A DNA stretch of 64,000 nucleotides from Synechococcus sp. 8F6 (GCF_002252665.1 NZ_NQKZ01000002.1:62001-126000); one strand, 5' to 3'. Counted from the first letter of the stretch, positions 9,910 through 17,692 are shown. Notes: a model not told the origin generated them from the sequence alone. Made by a program: numbers and translations.

Positions 9910-10571
9910 GCCGCCACCTCCAGTTTGTGCTCTGCCCAAGGATCAATCGGCAGGGCGGTGAGTCGGCCGCTCACGAACGCCCCCGTGTCGATCCCAATCC
10001 GGTGGGGCAGCTGGGCGACGCGGTAGTTGCGTTGGAAGGTGTGCCCGTGCACCACCGTGTAGGGCAGGCCGTGATCGCGGTTCAAGAAGGGTCCGCGGAT
10101 CCACAGCAGGTCCTCTGCCCGTTGCTGCCTCAGCGGCACCCCCGGCCGAACGCCGGCGTGCACAAATAGGTACTCGCCCCGCTGTGCCGTCAGCGGCAGG
10201 CTCTCCAGCCAGGCCTGATGCTCACGGGCCACCGGCAGGAAGCCTGCATTGCCTCCGTTCCACTGCCATAGATCAGTGGCGTGATCGGGCTCCTCCTCTG
10301 CAAGCGCATCGAGCAGCATCTGCTCGTGGTTGCCGCGCAGCACGGTTACCCCAGCCAGCCCATAGACCTCTGGATTGGCCTGCAGCTCACGCACCAGCTC
10401 GATCACCTGCTGGTCACCATCGGGTTCAGGCGAGCGGTCGATCAGATCCCCTAGGAAGATCAGCTCGGCTCCACTGCCCAGATGGGGCCAGATGGTCTCT
10501 CGCAGCAAGGTGGCGCAGCCATGCACATCGCCGATCGCCACCACCGGTGCCTTGCGCTCAGACGTTGTCAT
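9906..10571 (-). CDS. PPP-type metallophosphatase (serine/threonine phosphatase or Ap4A hydrolase-like)
   Basis: The 221-residue product has the complete metal-binding signature of calcineurin-like PPP phosphatases: GDVHG at 14-18, GDLIDR at 41-46, RGNHE at 79-83, then FVHAGVRPG and VVHGH near the C-terminus. This is the compact lambda-phosphatase/ApaH-like form. Substrates could be phosphoproteins or dinucleoside polyphosphates; the sequence does not decide. The ATG at 10571 lies 14 bases inside the end of the vWA gene. A longer frame from 10613 lacks support because it would overlap that gene further. The tight coupling with a vWA protein suggests a phospho-regulated complex, which is inference. 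Confidence 0.88.
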   Translation of the reverse strand: MTTSERKAPVVAIGDVHGCATLLRETIWPHLGSGAELIFLGDLIDRSPEPDGDQQVIELVRELQANPEVYGLAGVTVLRGNHEQMLLDALAEEEPDHATDLWQWNGGNAGFLPVAREHQAWLESLPLTAQRGEYLFVHAGVRPGVPLRQQRAEDLLWIRGPFLNRDHGLPYTVVHGHTFQRNYRVAQLPHRIGIDTGAFVSGRLTALPIDPWAEHKLEVAA

Positions 10572-11808
10572 CGCCGCTCTCCCACACGTTGAGGCTGGAG
10601 CGCAGCGATTCACGCCGCAGGCGTTTGCGGCTGAGGTTGCGGTCCTGGGTCATCAGTTCCTTCTTCTCCGCCAGCAGTCGGCGTTCCCTGGTGATGGCAT
10701 CGCTCTGGGGCAGACCCTTCAGGCGCTGGTCGATCGCTTCAATGCTCGCCATGGCGGCCCGCAGATCACCCCGGTCGAGTTCCTCGATCGCCAGGCGCCG
10801 TTCGCGGTTGGCCCTCAGCAGCGCCAGCTGTTCAGCCACCTCTGGATCAACCTCGAGGCCCTCCAGTTCCGCCTCGGGTTTCACCGGCAGTGTCAACTGC
10901 TCGATCAGCGTCTTGCGGCCCTCCTGATCTGGGCTATCCCAGGCCAGCCGCACGCTGGCGATCTCCTGGTTCGGCATCCAGGCCGGCAACTGCAGCCGCA
11001 CACCCACCGAGAGCTCCTGGCCGTAGCGGAGGTTGGGCAGCTGGTGATTCCCAGCGCTGGTGAGCGGTAGATCGTTGAGCAGGTCCACCAACTCAGCCCC
11101 GTGCTTGGCACGGATGCCAATGCTCACCTTGCGCCCAACCGTGCTTGCCAGGCCCTGCAGTTCGCTGGCGTAGAGATCTGCCAGCTGCTTCGGGGATTCG
11201 ATCTGGGCCAGGGTGCCGTCGCCGGCGGCAGCCATTGCCCCCATCAGGTCCTCATCAAAGCCGCTGCCCAGGCCAAAAGCGCTGGTACTGATGCCGCGCT
11301 GGGTCAGGCCCTCCACCTTGGCTGCGATCGCTTCGGCATCGGTGAGGCCCTCGTTGGCCTGGCCATCGGAGAGCAGCAGCACCCGATTCAAGCCAGCTGG
11401 ATCGAGCTGATTGGCTACCTGCGTCGCACCGGCCAGCCAGCCGTCAAACAAAGCAGTGCAGCCACCGCTGTGGATGGTGTTGATGGCGCTGATAAACAGG
11501 AGCGGATCACGCACCGGCTGGGAGGGCACCAGCACGTTCACCTCCTCGTCAAACGTGACGATCGCCAGCCGGTCGCGCTCGGTGAGCTCACCCGCAAGGA
11601 ACCGGGCGGCCTTACGGGCATGGCTGAGCTTGCTGCCAGCCATTGAGCCAGAGCGATCGATCACCAGCGCCAGGTTCAGACCCGGACGCTCCTTGAGTTG
11701 CATCGGAGGGTGTTCAGGCGAACGCACCGTGATCAGCAGATCGAGGGTGGTGGCGCCATCGGCGGCCACCGCCGGCCGCAGCGGCCGGAAGTGCAGAGAG
11801 GGGTTCAT
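10558..11808 (-). CDS. von Willebrand factor A (vWA) domain protein
   Basis: The 416-residue protein carries a vWA domain from about residue 45 to 215 with an intact metal-ion-dependent adhesion site: DRSGS at 51-55, the Thr of GGCTALFDG and the Asp of LLLSDGQANEG. A beta-rich region follows. The C-terminal 100 residues are helical and highly charged (ANRERRLAIEELDRGD, then a Lys/Arg-rich end), like a coiled coil. No signal peptide is evident, so it is probably cytoplasmic, as in bacterial chaperone-like vWA proteins that work with partner enzymes. It lies 52 bases after the MerR gene and overlaps the phosphatase gene by 14 bases. Confidence 0.88.
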   Translation of the reverse strand: MNPSLHFRPLRPAVAADGATTLDLLITVRSPEHPPMQLKERPGLNLALVIDRSGSMAGSKLSHARKAARFLAGELTERDRLAIVTFDEEVNVLVPSQPVRDPLLFISAINTIHSGGCTALFDGWLAGATQVANQLDPAGLNRVLLLSDGQANEGLTDAEAIAAKVEGLTQRGISTSAFGLGSGFDEDLMGAMAAAGDGTLAQIESPKQLADLYASELQGLASTVGRKVSIGIRAKHGAELVDLLNDLPLTSAGNHQLPNLRYGQELSVGVRLQLPAWMPNQEIASVRLAWDSPDQEGRKTLIEQLTLPVKPEAELEGLEVDPEVAEQLALLRANRERRLAIEELDRGDLRAAMASIEAIDQRLKGLPQSDAITRERRLLAEKKELMTQDRNLSRKRLRRESLRSSLNVWESGDDNV

Positions 11809-11860
11809 GGGTCTATCGGGGGTATCGGGTTGGTGTTTGTTCAGGGCTGATCAGAGGCGC

Positions 11861-12523
11861 TCAGCTCTCGCTCTCGAGCTGCTCGCGCAACCGCTCAAGC
11901 AGGCGGGCCAGCCAGGCTTCGCGGCGCTTGCCTGCTGGTGGGATCGAGGCCGATTCGCTCAGATGCAGCTCCACCCCTGGCGCCAGCGAGAAGCGATGCC
12001 AGCGGCTGGAGGCGACGTTGGAGCGCCCAGCCGATCGGGTGGAGAGAGATCGCTGAGGAGACAGGGAGGCGGAGCTGCTACTCAGGGGTGAGCCCAACAG
12101 CGGCAGCAAAGAAGCGCTGCTGCCTGGGGAGCTCGATAGGGATCGTTCGCCCTGCAGGCTCTGCAGATAGGACAGGGCCTCCTGCTGCTCTGCCGAGGGG
12201 GATGGCTCCTCCAGCTGCAGCAGCTGCTGGCCGAGCTCCTCGTCACTGCAAGTGACCAAGGGAGCGATCGCCGTGAGGCTGAGACCGCGCCTGGCCAGGG
12301 CACGGATCAACAGCAGCTGCAGCAAATGGCGCTGGCCATACACAGCACGGCGGCGGTCTTTGCCGGGTCGATCGATCAGGCCCTCGGTGGCATAAAGGCG
12401 CACCGTGCGTGGCGTGACCTCCTCCCCCAGACGCTCACCGGCCAGCGCCAGCAGCTCCTCCAGCCCGTAGAGGGAATCGGAGCCCAGGGAGGCAGCCGTC
12501 GAGAGGGAAAGGGAGTCAGCCAT
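11861..12523 (-). CDS. MerR family transcriptional regulator
   Basis: The 220-residue product has a MerR-type winged helix near residues 20-90. GLEELLALAG is followed by VTPRTVRLYATEGLIDRP, YGQRHLLQLLLIRALARRGLSL and an acidic helix. The middle is a Ser/Leu-rich low-complexity linker (runs such as SLSSSPGSSASLLPL). The C-terminus is a short basic-acidic helix (WLARLLERLREQLES). No metal-binding Cys pattern is seen, so the effector is unknown. A longer frame exists upstream, but the ATG at 12523 gives the natural MerR N-terminus. The gene leads a co-oriented run that begins with the vWA gene and is likely to control it. Its own promoter carries a dyad (see 12531-12559). Confidence 0.85.
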   Translation of the reverse strand: MADSLSLSTAASLGSDSLYGLEELLALAGERLGEEVTPRTVRLYATEGLIDRPGKDRRRAVYGQRHLLQLLLIRALARRGLSLTAIAPLVTCSDEELGQQLLQLEEPSPSAEQQEALSYLQSLQGERSLSSSPGSSASLLPLLGSPLSSSSASLSPQRSLSTRSAGRSNVASSRWHRFSLAPGVELHLSESASIPPAGKRREAWLARLLERLREQLESES

Positions 12524-12530
12524 GCACCAA

Positions 12531-12559
12531 TGGTTACACGCTTGCACTGCAAGTGTCAA
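12531..12559 (-). promoter_or_regulatory. Probable autoregulated promoter of the MerR gene
   Basis: On the minus strand a consensus TTGACA (12559-12554) and TAACCA (12536-12531) are separated by 17 bases. The spacer contains a perfect 13-base dyad, CTTGCANTGCAAG (12541-12553). A dyad between the -35 and -10 elements is the hallmark of MerR-controlled promoters, although 19-20 bases is the more usual spacing. The MerR start codon follows 7 bases after the -10, so the transcript would be nearly leaderless. A related sequence sharing CACTGCAAGTG occurs inside the MerR gene at about 12243-12257. Confidence 0.5.
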
Positions 12560-12597
12560 GCAACGAGGTAGGGTGGTCATGTTCCGCCGTGATCCCG

Positions 12598-12825
12598 ATG
12601 TCCTTTCCCCTGCTTCCTCTGGCGGCCGCTGTTCTCCTTGCCCAGGCCAACCCGCTGCTGATCCCCGCCAAAAACGGCAACACCTGCCCTGGTGGCACCA
12701 GCTACGGCGGCGCCGGCTACTGCAAGGTGCGCAACAACGCCCAATACGTTTCGGCGAAAAACGGCACCACCTGTCCCGGTGGCACCTCCTACGCCGGCGC
12801 GGGGTACTGCAAAGTTCGTCAGTAG
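12598..12825 (+). CDS. Small secreted protein with two Cys/Gly-rich repeats
   Basis: The 75-residue product starts with a signal peptide (hydrophobic PLLPLAAAVLLA, likely cleavage after AQA). It then has two near-identical 22-residue repeats at residues 24-45 and 53-74. Each contains NGxTCPGGTSY and a second Cys eleven residues after the first (AGYCKV), so each repeat could hold one disulfide. The mature protein is little more than the two repeats. The function is unknown; an extracellular or periplasmic structural or binding peptide is possible. It is divergent from the MerR gene and shares the 75-base control region with it. The HD protein gene follows 10 bases later. An upstream in-frame start at 12553 would disrupt the signal peptide. 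Confidence 0.75.
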   Translation: MSFPLLPLAAAVLLAQANPLLIPAKNGNTCPGGTSYGGAGYCKVRNNAQYVSAKNGTTCPGGTSYAGAGYCKVRQ

Positions 12826-12835
12826 GCCAGACGCC

Positions 12836-13498
12836 ATGACCATCACCCCCCGTTTTGGCGAAGCCCTGCTCTGGGCCGAGGCCCTGCACCGCAACCAGCG
12901 CCGCAAAGGCAAAAACGTGCCCTACGTCTCCCATCTGATGGCGGTCAGCGCCATGGTGTGGGAAGACGGCGGCACAGAAGACCAGGCGATCGCTGCCCTG
13001 CTCCACGACGCCATCGAGGATGCGGGCCAAAGCCATGCCTCCATCGCAGAGCGCTTTGGAGCGGTGGTGGCCGACATCGTGCGCGATTGCACCGACACCA
13101 GCGCTGATACCGCGCCTGGGGAGAAAGAGCCCTGGCTGATCCGCAAAACCCGCTACGTCGCTTCCCTGGCCGCCAAGACGGTGCAATCCCTGCTGGTCAC
13201 CGCGGCAGACAAAGCCCACAACGCCGGCGACATGGTGCTCGATGCCCGCAGCCAACCCGACATGTGGTGCAAATTCAATGCCGGCCTCGATGGCTCAGCC
13301 TGGTATTTGCTGCGTATGCATCAGCAGCTCAAGCAGCGCTTGCCCCACAGTCGATCCGTGGCACGGCTTGGTGAAGCGGTTGAGGAGATCCTGTCCAGCG
13401 AGCCCTACCGGCGCATCGTGCCTAATGGCATCGCACCTGCGGTGTGGGCTGCGGGCTATGCCGAGCGCAACAACCACTCCCAGGAGAACACCCCATGA
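12836..13498 (+). CDS. HD domain phosphohydrolase resembling MESH1/SpoT-type (p)ppGpp hydrolases
   Basis: The 220-residue protein has the pattern of single-domain (p)ppGpp hydrolases. An N-terminal HRNQRRKGK helix leads to VPYVSHL (His33), LLHDAIED (HD at 57-58, ED at 61-62), IVRDCTD, a RKTRYV segment and ADKAHNAGD supplying the last metal-ligand Asp. There is no synthetase or ACT domain, so it would act as a stand-alone hydrolase of alarmone or related nucleotides. Specificity cannot be read from sequence. The ATG at 12836 was chosen because earlier codons lie within the preceding repeat-protein gene. The 3' end overlaps the following broken gene by four bases (ATGA). Confidence 0.8.
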   Translation: MTITPRFGEALLWAEALHRNQRRKGKNVPYVSHLMAVSAMVWEDGGTEDQAIAALLHDAIEDAGQSHASIAERFGAVVADIVRDCTDTSADTAPGEKEPWLIRKTRYVASLAAKTVQSLLVTAADKAHNAGDMVLDARSQPDMWCKFNAGLDGSAWYLLRMHQQLKQRLPHSRSVARLGEAVEEILSSEPYRRIVPNGIAPAVWAAGYAERNNHSQENTP

Positions 13499-13725
13499 CC
13501 CCGTTTCGTTACTGGGTCAGCGAGAGGTACGGAGTGATGCTCCAGCACACCACTGCCGCAGGCATGGGGCATCCCTAAATTTGGGGCGATGGGCGCTGGC
13601 CGCCAGGCTCTGCCTACGTGATGGATGCCATCACCGGCCTCGGAGAAGACCTCTGGAGCTCAGGCGACTCAGCCGATGAATGCGATCAGGCCACCGCCGA
13701 GCCAGCAGCCCAGCTCCCGCAAAAA
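13495..13725 (+). pseudogene. Broken small gene interrupted by an in-frame TAA
   Basis: An ATG overlapping the HD gene stop opens a frame of 27 codons (RYWVSERYGVMLQHT) that ends at TAA 13576-13578. The same frame continues directly as a coherent protein-like sequence: WGDGRWPPGSAYVMDAITG, then GEDLWSSGDSADE, with a final acidic/Ala-rich stretch near 13725. Without the stop this would be one protein of about 75 residues, so a single nonsense change is the simplest explanation. The family is not recognised with certainty. Alternatives are a genuine 27-residue peptide, or a downstream start at the GTG at 13618. Confidence 0.5.
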
Positions 13726-13726
13726 T

Positions 13727-13756
13727 CCGTTACATTCATGAGAACTTGTGTAACGG
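13727..13756. repeat. Inverted repeat upstream of a small membrane protein gene
   Basis: CCGTTACA (13727-13734) and its exact complement TGTAACGG (13749-13756) flank a 14-base centre, ending six bases before the ATG at 13763. GTTACATT matches one half of the RpaB/HLR1 high-light box (GTTACAWW), but the second half is inverted rather than direct. It could be an operator or an RNA hairpin covering the ribosome-binding region. Confidence 0.4.
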
Positions 13757-13762
13757 GGTCCG

Positions 13763-13942
13763 ATGGGCGAGGTGATCGACGCGACTTCGGGCTTCGGCGG
13801 ATTCAGCGGTGGCTTCAGTCTGATCTCCGGAGTGGTCAGCCTTGTGGCCCTGGGTCTCTACGCCCTCCTTCAGGGCGACACAAACAACAACGACGATGAC
13901 GATTCCAGCCCCGGTGGCGGCCTGATGCAGCCTGTTGCCTAG
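13763..13942 (+). CDS. Small single-span membrane protein with an Asp-rich tail
   Basis: The 59-residue product has a Gly/Ser-rich N-terminus (TSGFGGFSGGFS) and one hydrophobic segment (LISGVVSLVALGLYALL). A strongly acidic tail with NNNDDDD is followed by a Gly-rich end. It has no recognisable family. The reading frame is supported by its membrane-protein composition, an upstream inverted repeat, and an intergenic position ending six bases before the convergent DUF6737-like gene. It may be a regulatory or structural mini-protein of the thylakoid or plasma membrane, but nothing in the sequence specifies which. Confidence 0.55.
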   Translation: MGEVIDATSGFGGFSGGFSLISGVVSLVALGLYALLQGDTNNNDDDDSSPGGGLMQPVA

Positions 13943-13948
13943 GCCGTA

Positions 13949-14182
13949 TCAGGGATCCAGGCTCTGGCGCTGCTGCTGCTGCTGCGCCCGATAGCTGGCT
14001 GGCACCAGCACCAGAAATAGCAGCCACCAGAGCAGCACCACCAGGGCCACAGGCCCAGTGATCCACCAACGCTGCAGCCACCACCAGCTCGTGGCCACAG
14101 CCACAGCCCCTGTTAGCACGATGCTCCAGGGCTGACACCACCAGGGTTTCAGGGTCCAGATCGACTCAGCGGGAGCCGTCAT
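13949..14182 (-). CDS. Small cyanobacterial membrane protein (DUF6737-like)
   Basis: The 77-residue protein begins with WTLKPWWCQPWSIVLTG, a Trp-rich motif characteristic of a short two-span family restricted to cyanobacteria and plastids (DUF6737, from memory of the family). Two hydrophobic segments follow, the second very Trp/Leu-rich (VVLLWWLLFLVLVPASY), then a Gln-rich cytosolic tail. The function is unknown. It begins four bases after the stop of the C-terminal processing protease gene on the same strand, so the two are likely co-transcribed. Confidence 0.75.
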   Translation of the reverse strand: MTAPAESIWTLKPWWCQPWSIVLTGAVAVATSWWWLQRWWITGPVALVVLLWWLLFLVLVPASYRAQQQQQRQSLDP

Positions 14183-14186
14183 TCAG

Positions 14187-15533
14187 TCAGCGGGCGGCGC
14201 CCGTTGGTTTGGCCAAAGCCGAAGGCAGGTTGGTGCTGGCCGGGTTGTAGGCCTTCTCCACACCATTGGCAGCGCGAAGCCGCTTCACCAGGGTGGTCTC
14301 GGCCACCCGGTATTGGCTGTCTTTGCGGGTGCCGAGATCCTCCAGCTTGAGCCGCTGGGCCTCCAGCTCGGTCATCTTCGCCGTCACATCGGGGTCGATG
14401 CCGTGCTTGTGGATGTCCCGGCCACTGGGGGTGAGGTATTTGGCGATGGTCACGGTCATGCCGGAGCCATCGGAGAGCCCCCGCACCGACTGCACCAGAC
14501 CCTTGCCGAAGGTCTTCTGCCCCACCAACACCGCCCGCTGGTTGTCCTGCAGAGCGCCGGAGAGGATTTCACTGGCACTGGCCGAGCCTTCATTCACCAG
14601 CACCACCAGCGGCTTGTTGGTGAGGGCGCGGCCGTTGGCCCGCTTCACATCGCGGATGCCATCGCGGGTTTTGGTGGACACAATCGTGCCCTCGTTGAGC
14701 CACTGGCGGGCGATTTCCACGCTCGCCATCAGCAGGCCGCCGGGGTTGCTGCGCAGATCCAACACGTAGCCCTGGGCGCCTTTCTCCTCCAGATCCTTCA
14801 CCGCCAGACGCATGTCCTTGGTGGCCGTGGCGTTGAACTGGCGCAGGCGGATGTAGCCCACCTTCACCCCATCAGTGGTGGTGTTGATCTGATGGTCAAC
14901 GGCATGGAGCTCAATGCGCTCGCGGGTGAGCGGCACCTCCAGGGTCTGGCCCTTGCGCTGCAGGGTGAGGGTTACCGAGGTGCCGGCCTGACCGCGGATC
15001 AGTTTGACCGCGTCCTCGGTGCTCATCCCCTTGGTGCTCTTGCCATCGATGGCCACGATCACGTCCTTGGGTTGCACCCCCGCCTTGGACGCGGGCGAGC
15101 CCTCGATCGGCGACACCACCACAAGATTTTTGGTCTCCTTATCGAGACTCAGCTGGATGCCCACCCCGGAGAGCTCTCCGGAGGTGTCGATCTGCATCTC
15201 CTTGAATTCCCGCGGATCGAGAAAGCGGGTGTAGGGATCATCGAGGCTGCCGAGCATGCCCCGGATCGCTTCGTAGGCCTCTTTGGTGCTGCCGTAGCTC
15301 TTGGCCAGCACACTGCTGCGCAGGCTGCGCCATTGCTCCGGTTTGTACTTGCCGTTGATGTCCAGATAGTCGCGGAAGACGATCTGCCAGGTCTGGTCGA
15401 TCACCTCCTTGGGGCTGTCGCTGATCCGCGACGTGCCCCCCGGGGGCGTGACAACTTCCCGAGCTACAACCGCCGTGGCCGCACAGGCACCGATGCCTAC
15501 CAGCACAACCAGGCTGGTGCGGGGGCTGGCCAT
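14187..15533 (-). CDS. Carboxyl-terminal processing protease (S41 family)
   Basis: S41 proteases remove C-terminal extensions of exported proteins; in cyanobacteria CtpA matures photosystem II D1. The 448-residue product has an N-terminal hydrophobic signal (SLVVLVGIGACAATAVVA), a PDZ domain near 115-200 (VSPIEGSPASKAGV) and the Ser/Lys catalytic region. NEGSASASEI contains Ser319, and FGKG contains Lys344, 25 residues later as in D1 protease. It is therefore active-looking and lumenal or periplasmic. Cyanobacteria carry several paralogues (CtpA, B, C), and the sequence alone does not settle which this is. The ATG at 15533 is preferred to one seven codons upstream because it starts right before the signal. 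Confidence 0.92.
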   Translation of the reverse strand: MASPRTSLVVLVGIGACAATAVVAREVVTPPGGTSRISDSPKEVIDQTWQIVFRDYLDINGKYKPEQWRSLRSSVLAKSYGSTKEAYEAIRGMLGSLDDPYTRFLDPREFKEMQIDTSGELSGVGIQLSLDKETKNLVVVSPIEGSPASKAGVQPKDVIVAIDGKSTKGMSTEDAVKLIRGQAGTSVTLTLQRKGQTLEVPLTRERIELHAVDHQINTTTDGVKVGYIRLRQFNATATKDMRLAVKDLEEKGAQGYVLDLRSNPGGLLMASVEIARQWLNEGTIVSTKTRDGIRDVKRANGRALTNKPLVVLVNEGSASASEILSGALQDNQRAVLVGQKTFGKGLVQSVRGLSDGSGMTVTIAKYLTPSGRDIHKHGIDPDVTAKMTELEAQRLKLEDLGTRKDSQYRVAETTLVKRLRAANGVEKAYNPASTNLPSALAKPTGAAR

Positions 15534-15633
15534 CAGAAAAAGCCGTGGAGGCACGGGAAACGTTCTCTGAAACTAGCGCCGCCGCAAGGTTTCCACGGGG
15601 GTGGGTAACCGGACGACAACAAGCCAGGAGCGC

Positions 15634-16890
15634 TCAGGGATCAACCCAGCGGCCGTCCTCCCGGATCAGGGCAATCAGGGCCTCCACCCCTTCCGCCTCC
15701 GGCACCCGGCGAATCTCCTCGCGGCCGCGGTAGAGGGAGATGCTGCCAGGGGTCTTGCCGACGTAGCCGTAGTCGGCATCAGCCATCTCGCCGGGGCCGT
15801 TGACGATGCAGCCCATCACGGCGATGTCGAGGCCGGTGAGGTGGGCGGTGGCGTTGCGCACCTTGTGCAACACCTCCTCCAGGTTGAACAGGGTGCGGCC
15901 GCAGCTGGGGCAGGCCACATATTCGACCATCGTTTTGCGCAGCCCCAGAGCCTGCAGGATCGAATAGCAAACCGGGATCTCCTTCTCCGGCGCTTCGGTG
16001 AGGGAGACGCGAATCGTGTCGCCCAGGCCCTCGGCCAGCAGGGGCGCAATGCCGGCGGTGCTCTTGATGCGGCCATAGTCGCCGTCGCCGGCTTCGGTCA
16101 CGCCCAGGTGCAGGGGGTAATGGAACCCCTCCGCATCCATGCGGGCGGCCATCATCCGGTAGGCGGCCATCATCACCGGCGCCCGCGAGGCCTTCATCGA
16201 CACGACGATGTTGTGGAAGTCGAGCCGGTCGCAGATGCGGATGAACTCCAGGGCGCTCTCGACCATGCCCATGGGCGTGTCGCCGTAGCTGAACAGCATC
16301 CGCTCGGCCAGGGAGCCGTGGTTGACGCCGATGCGCAGGGCCTTGTCCTGCTCCTTGAGCAGGCTGACCAGCGGCTCGAAGGTGTCGGTGATGCGCTCGC
16401 CGATAGCGGCGATCTCCTCGGGGCTGAATTCGGTGCGGTTGGGGTCGGGCTTGTCAAACACAAACAAACCGGGGTTGATCCGCACCTTGTCGACGTGCTG
16501 GGCCACCTCGAGGGCGATCTTCATGCCGTTGTGGTGCACGTCCGCCACCAGCGGCACGGGCTTGTAGCTGTCTTCCAGCCGCTGGCGGATCTCCTTCACC
16601 GCCTTGGCATGGGCCAGGGACGGCACGGTGAGCCGCACGATCTCGCAGCCGGCCTCATGCAGCCGCCGAATCCCAGCCGTGGCCCCTTCGATGTCGAGGG
16701 TGTCTTCGTTGATCATCGACTGGACCACCACCGGGTGGTCGCTGCCGACCCAGATGCCGCCCACCCGCACGCTGCGGGTTTTGCGGCGGTGGATCTGGGT
16801 GTCGAAACGGGGGTCGCTGGCCCAGTCGTTGGTCGGGTCGGTGGCCCGGTCGGGAGAGAAGGCGTCGGGGCGGGCCAGGGTGCCGGTCAT
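15634..16890 (-). CDS. ispG: 4-hydroxy-3-methylbut-2-enyl diphosphate synthase (IspG/GcpE)
   Basis: IspG performs the penultimate step of the MEP isoprenoid pathway, reducing MEcPP to HMBPP with a [4Fe-4S] cluster. In cyanobacteria electrons come from ferredoxin. The 418-residue protein has the TIM-barrel start ([12 protein letters not shown]), NPGLFVF, GVNHGSL and GVTEAGDGD. Cluster cysteines appear in [10 protein letters not shown] near residue 320 and in [11 protein letters not shown]. The length matches the cyanobacterial form. It is monocistronic-looking, with 100 bases separating it from the downstream protease gene. Its product supports the phytyl, carotenoid and quinone pools. Confidence 0.96.
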   Translation of the reverse strand: MTGTLARPDAFSPDRATDPTNDWASDPRFDTQIHRRKTRSVRVGGIWVGSDHPVVVQSMINEDTLDIEGATAGIRRLHEAGCEIVRLTVPSLAHAKAVKEIRQRLEDSYKPVPLVADVHHNGMKIALEVAQHVDKVRINPGLFVFDKPDPNRTEFSPEEIAAIGERITDTFEPLVSLLKEQDKALRIGVNHGSLAERMLFSYGDTPMGMVESALEFIRICDRLDFHNIVVSMKASRAPVMMAAYRMMAARMDAEGFHYPLHLGVTEAGDGDYGRIKSTAGIAPLLAEGLGDTIRVSLTEAPEKEIPVCYSILQALGLRKTMVEYVACPSCGRTLFNLEEVLHKVRNATAHLTGLDIAVMGCIVNGPGEMADADYGYVGKTPGSISLYRGREEIRRVPEAEGVEALIALIREDGRWVDP

Positions 16891-16971
16891 GACGGGAGAG
16901 CGCTGGGGGCCGGAGGCTGCGCAAAGCCTGTCACAACATCACCACCGCTGGCGGATCAGCCAAGTGATACC

Positions 16972-17601
16972 TCAGCCAAGTGGCGGGTCGATCAAACGGC
17001 GGCGCAGCTCGGCCAGATCGCGAACGGTGTGCCAGCGGGGAGATCCCTCCGCCTGGGAAGGATTGCGCAGCAGATAGGAGGGATGCAGCAGGGGCATCAA
17101 CCAGCGCCCCTGCAGGACGCCAAGGTTCGGGGTGTCCTGGTCACTGGCGCGCCACTGGCCCCGCAGCCGGGTGATGCCGCCGCGGATGCCCAGCACGGCT
17201 TCCAGGGCCGTGGCGCCCACCAGTCCAATCACCAGGGGATCCACCAGGGCGATCTGCTGCTCCAGCCAAGGGCGGCAGGCAGCCATTTCCGCAGCCGTGG
17301 GCTTGCGGTTGCCCGGCGGCCGGCACTTCACCACGTTGCACACGTAGGTGTCGCTCTGGCTGTCCAGCCCGGCGGCGGCCAGCAGCTGCTCGAGCAGCTG
17401 GCCGGAGCGACCCACAAAGGGAAGCCCCGCCAGATCCTCCTGGGCACCCGGCCCCTCGCCGATCAGCATCAGCCGGGCGGTTGGATTGCCTCGGCTCACC
17501 ACCACCTGCTGGCGGCCCGCCGCCAGGCCGCAGCGGCGGCAGGCAGCGCAGGAGCGGGCCAGCTGCTGCAAGGGGTCGCGCGGCGGGAGTGGGGAAGTCA
17601 T
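16972..17601 (-). CDS. Uracil-DNA glycosylase, family 4 (iron-sulfur type)
   Basis: This enzyme excises uracil from DNA to start base-excision repair. The 209-residue product has CAACRRCGL at the N-terminus and VCNVVKCRPPGNRKP in the middle, supplying the four cluster cysteines. GEGPGAQEDLAGLPFVG is the uracil-binding loop with the family 4 Glu, and LLHPSYLLRN holds the catalytic His motif. A much longer frame runs upstream into the aminotransferase region, but conservation begins at the ATG at 17601 (MTSPLPP). It is divergent from the aminotransferase gene across about 90 bases. Confidence 0.92.
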   Translation of the reverse strand: MTSPLPPRDPLQQLARSCAACRRCGLAAGRQQVVVSRGNPTARLMLIGEGPGAQEDLAGLPFVGRSGQLLEQLLAAAGLDSQSDTYVCNVVKCRPPGNRKPTAAEMAACRPWLEQQIALVDPLVIGLVGATALEAVLGIRGGITRLRGQWRASDQDTPNLGVLQGRWLMPLLHPSYLLRNPSQAEGSPRWHTVRDLAELRRRLIDPPLG

Positions 17602-17692
17602 CAAGGACCAGTGGTGACGCTCAGCAACGAACTGCCCCTTTCGTGCCAGCTCGAACCGTAGGTGGAGAAACCGTGCGGCAGGATGGATTTCA

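Noticed and set aside
15601-17661. 686-codon plus-strand frame through ispG and the uracil-DNA glycosylase
   Set aside because: It spans two intact minus-strand genes and has no recognisable domain.
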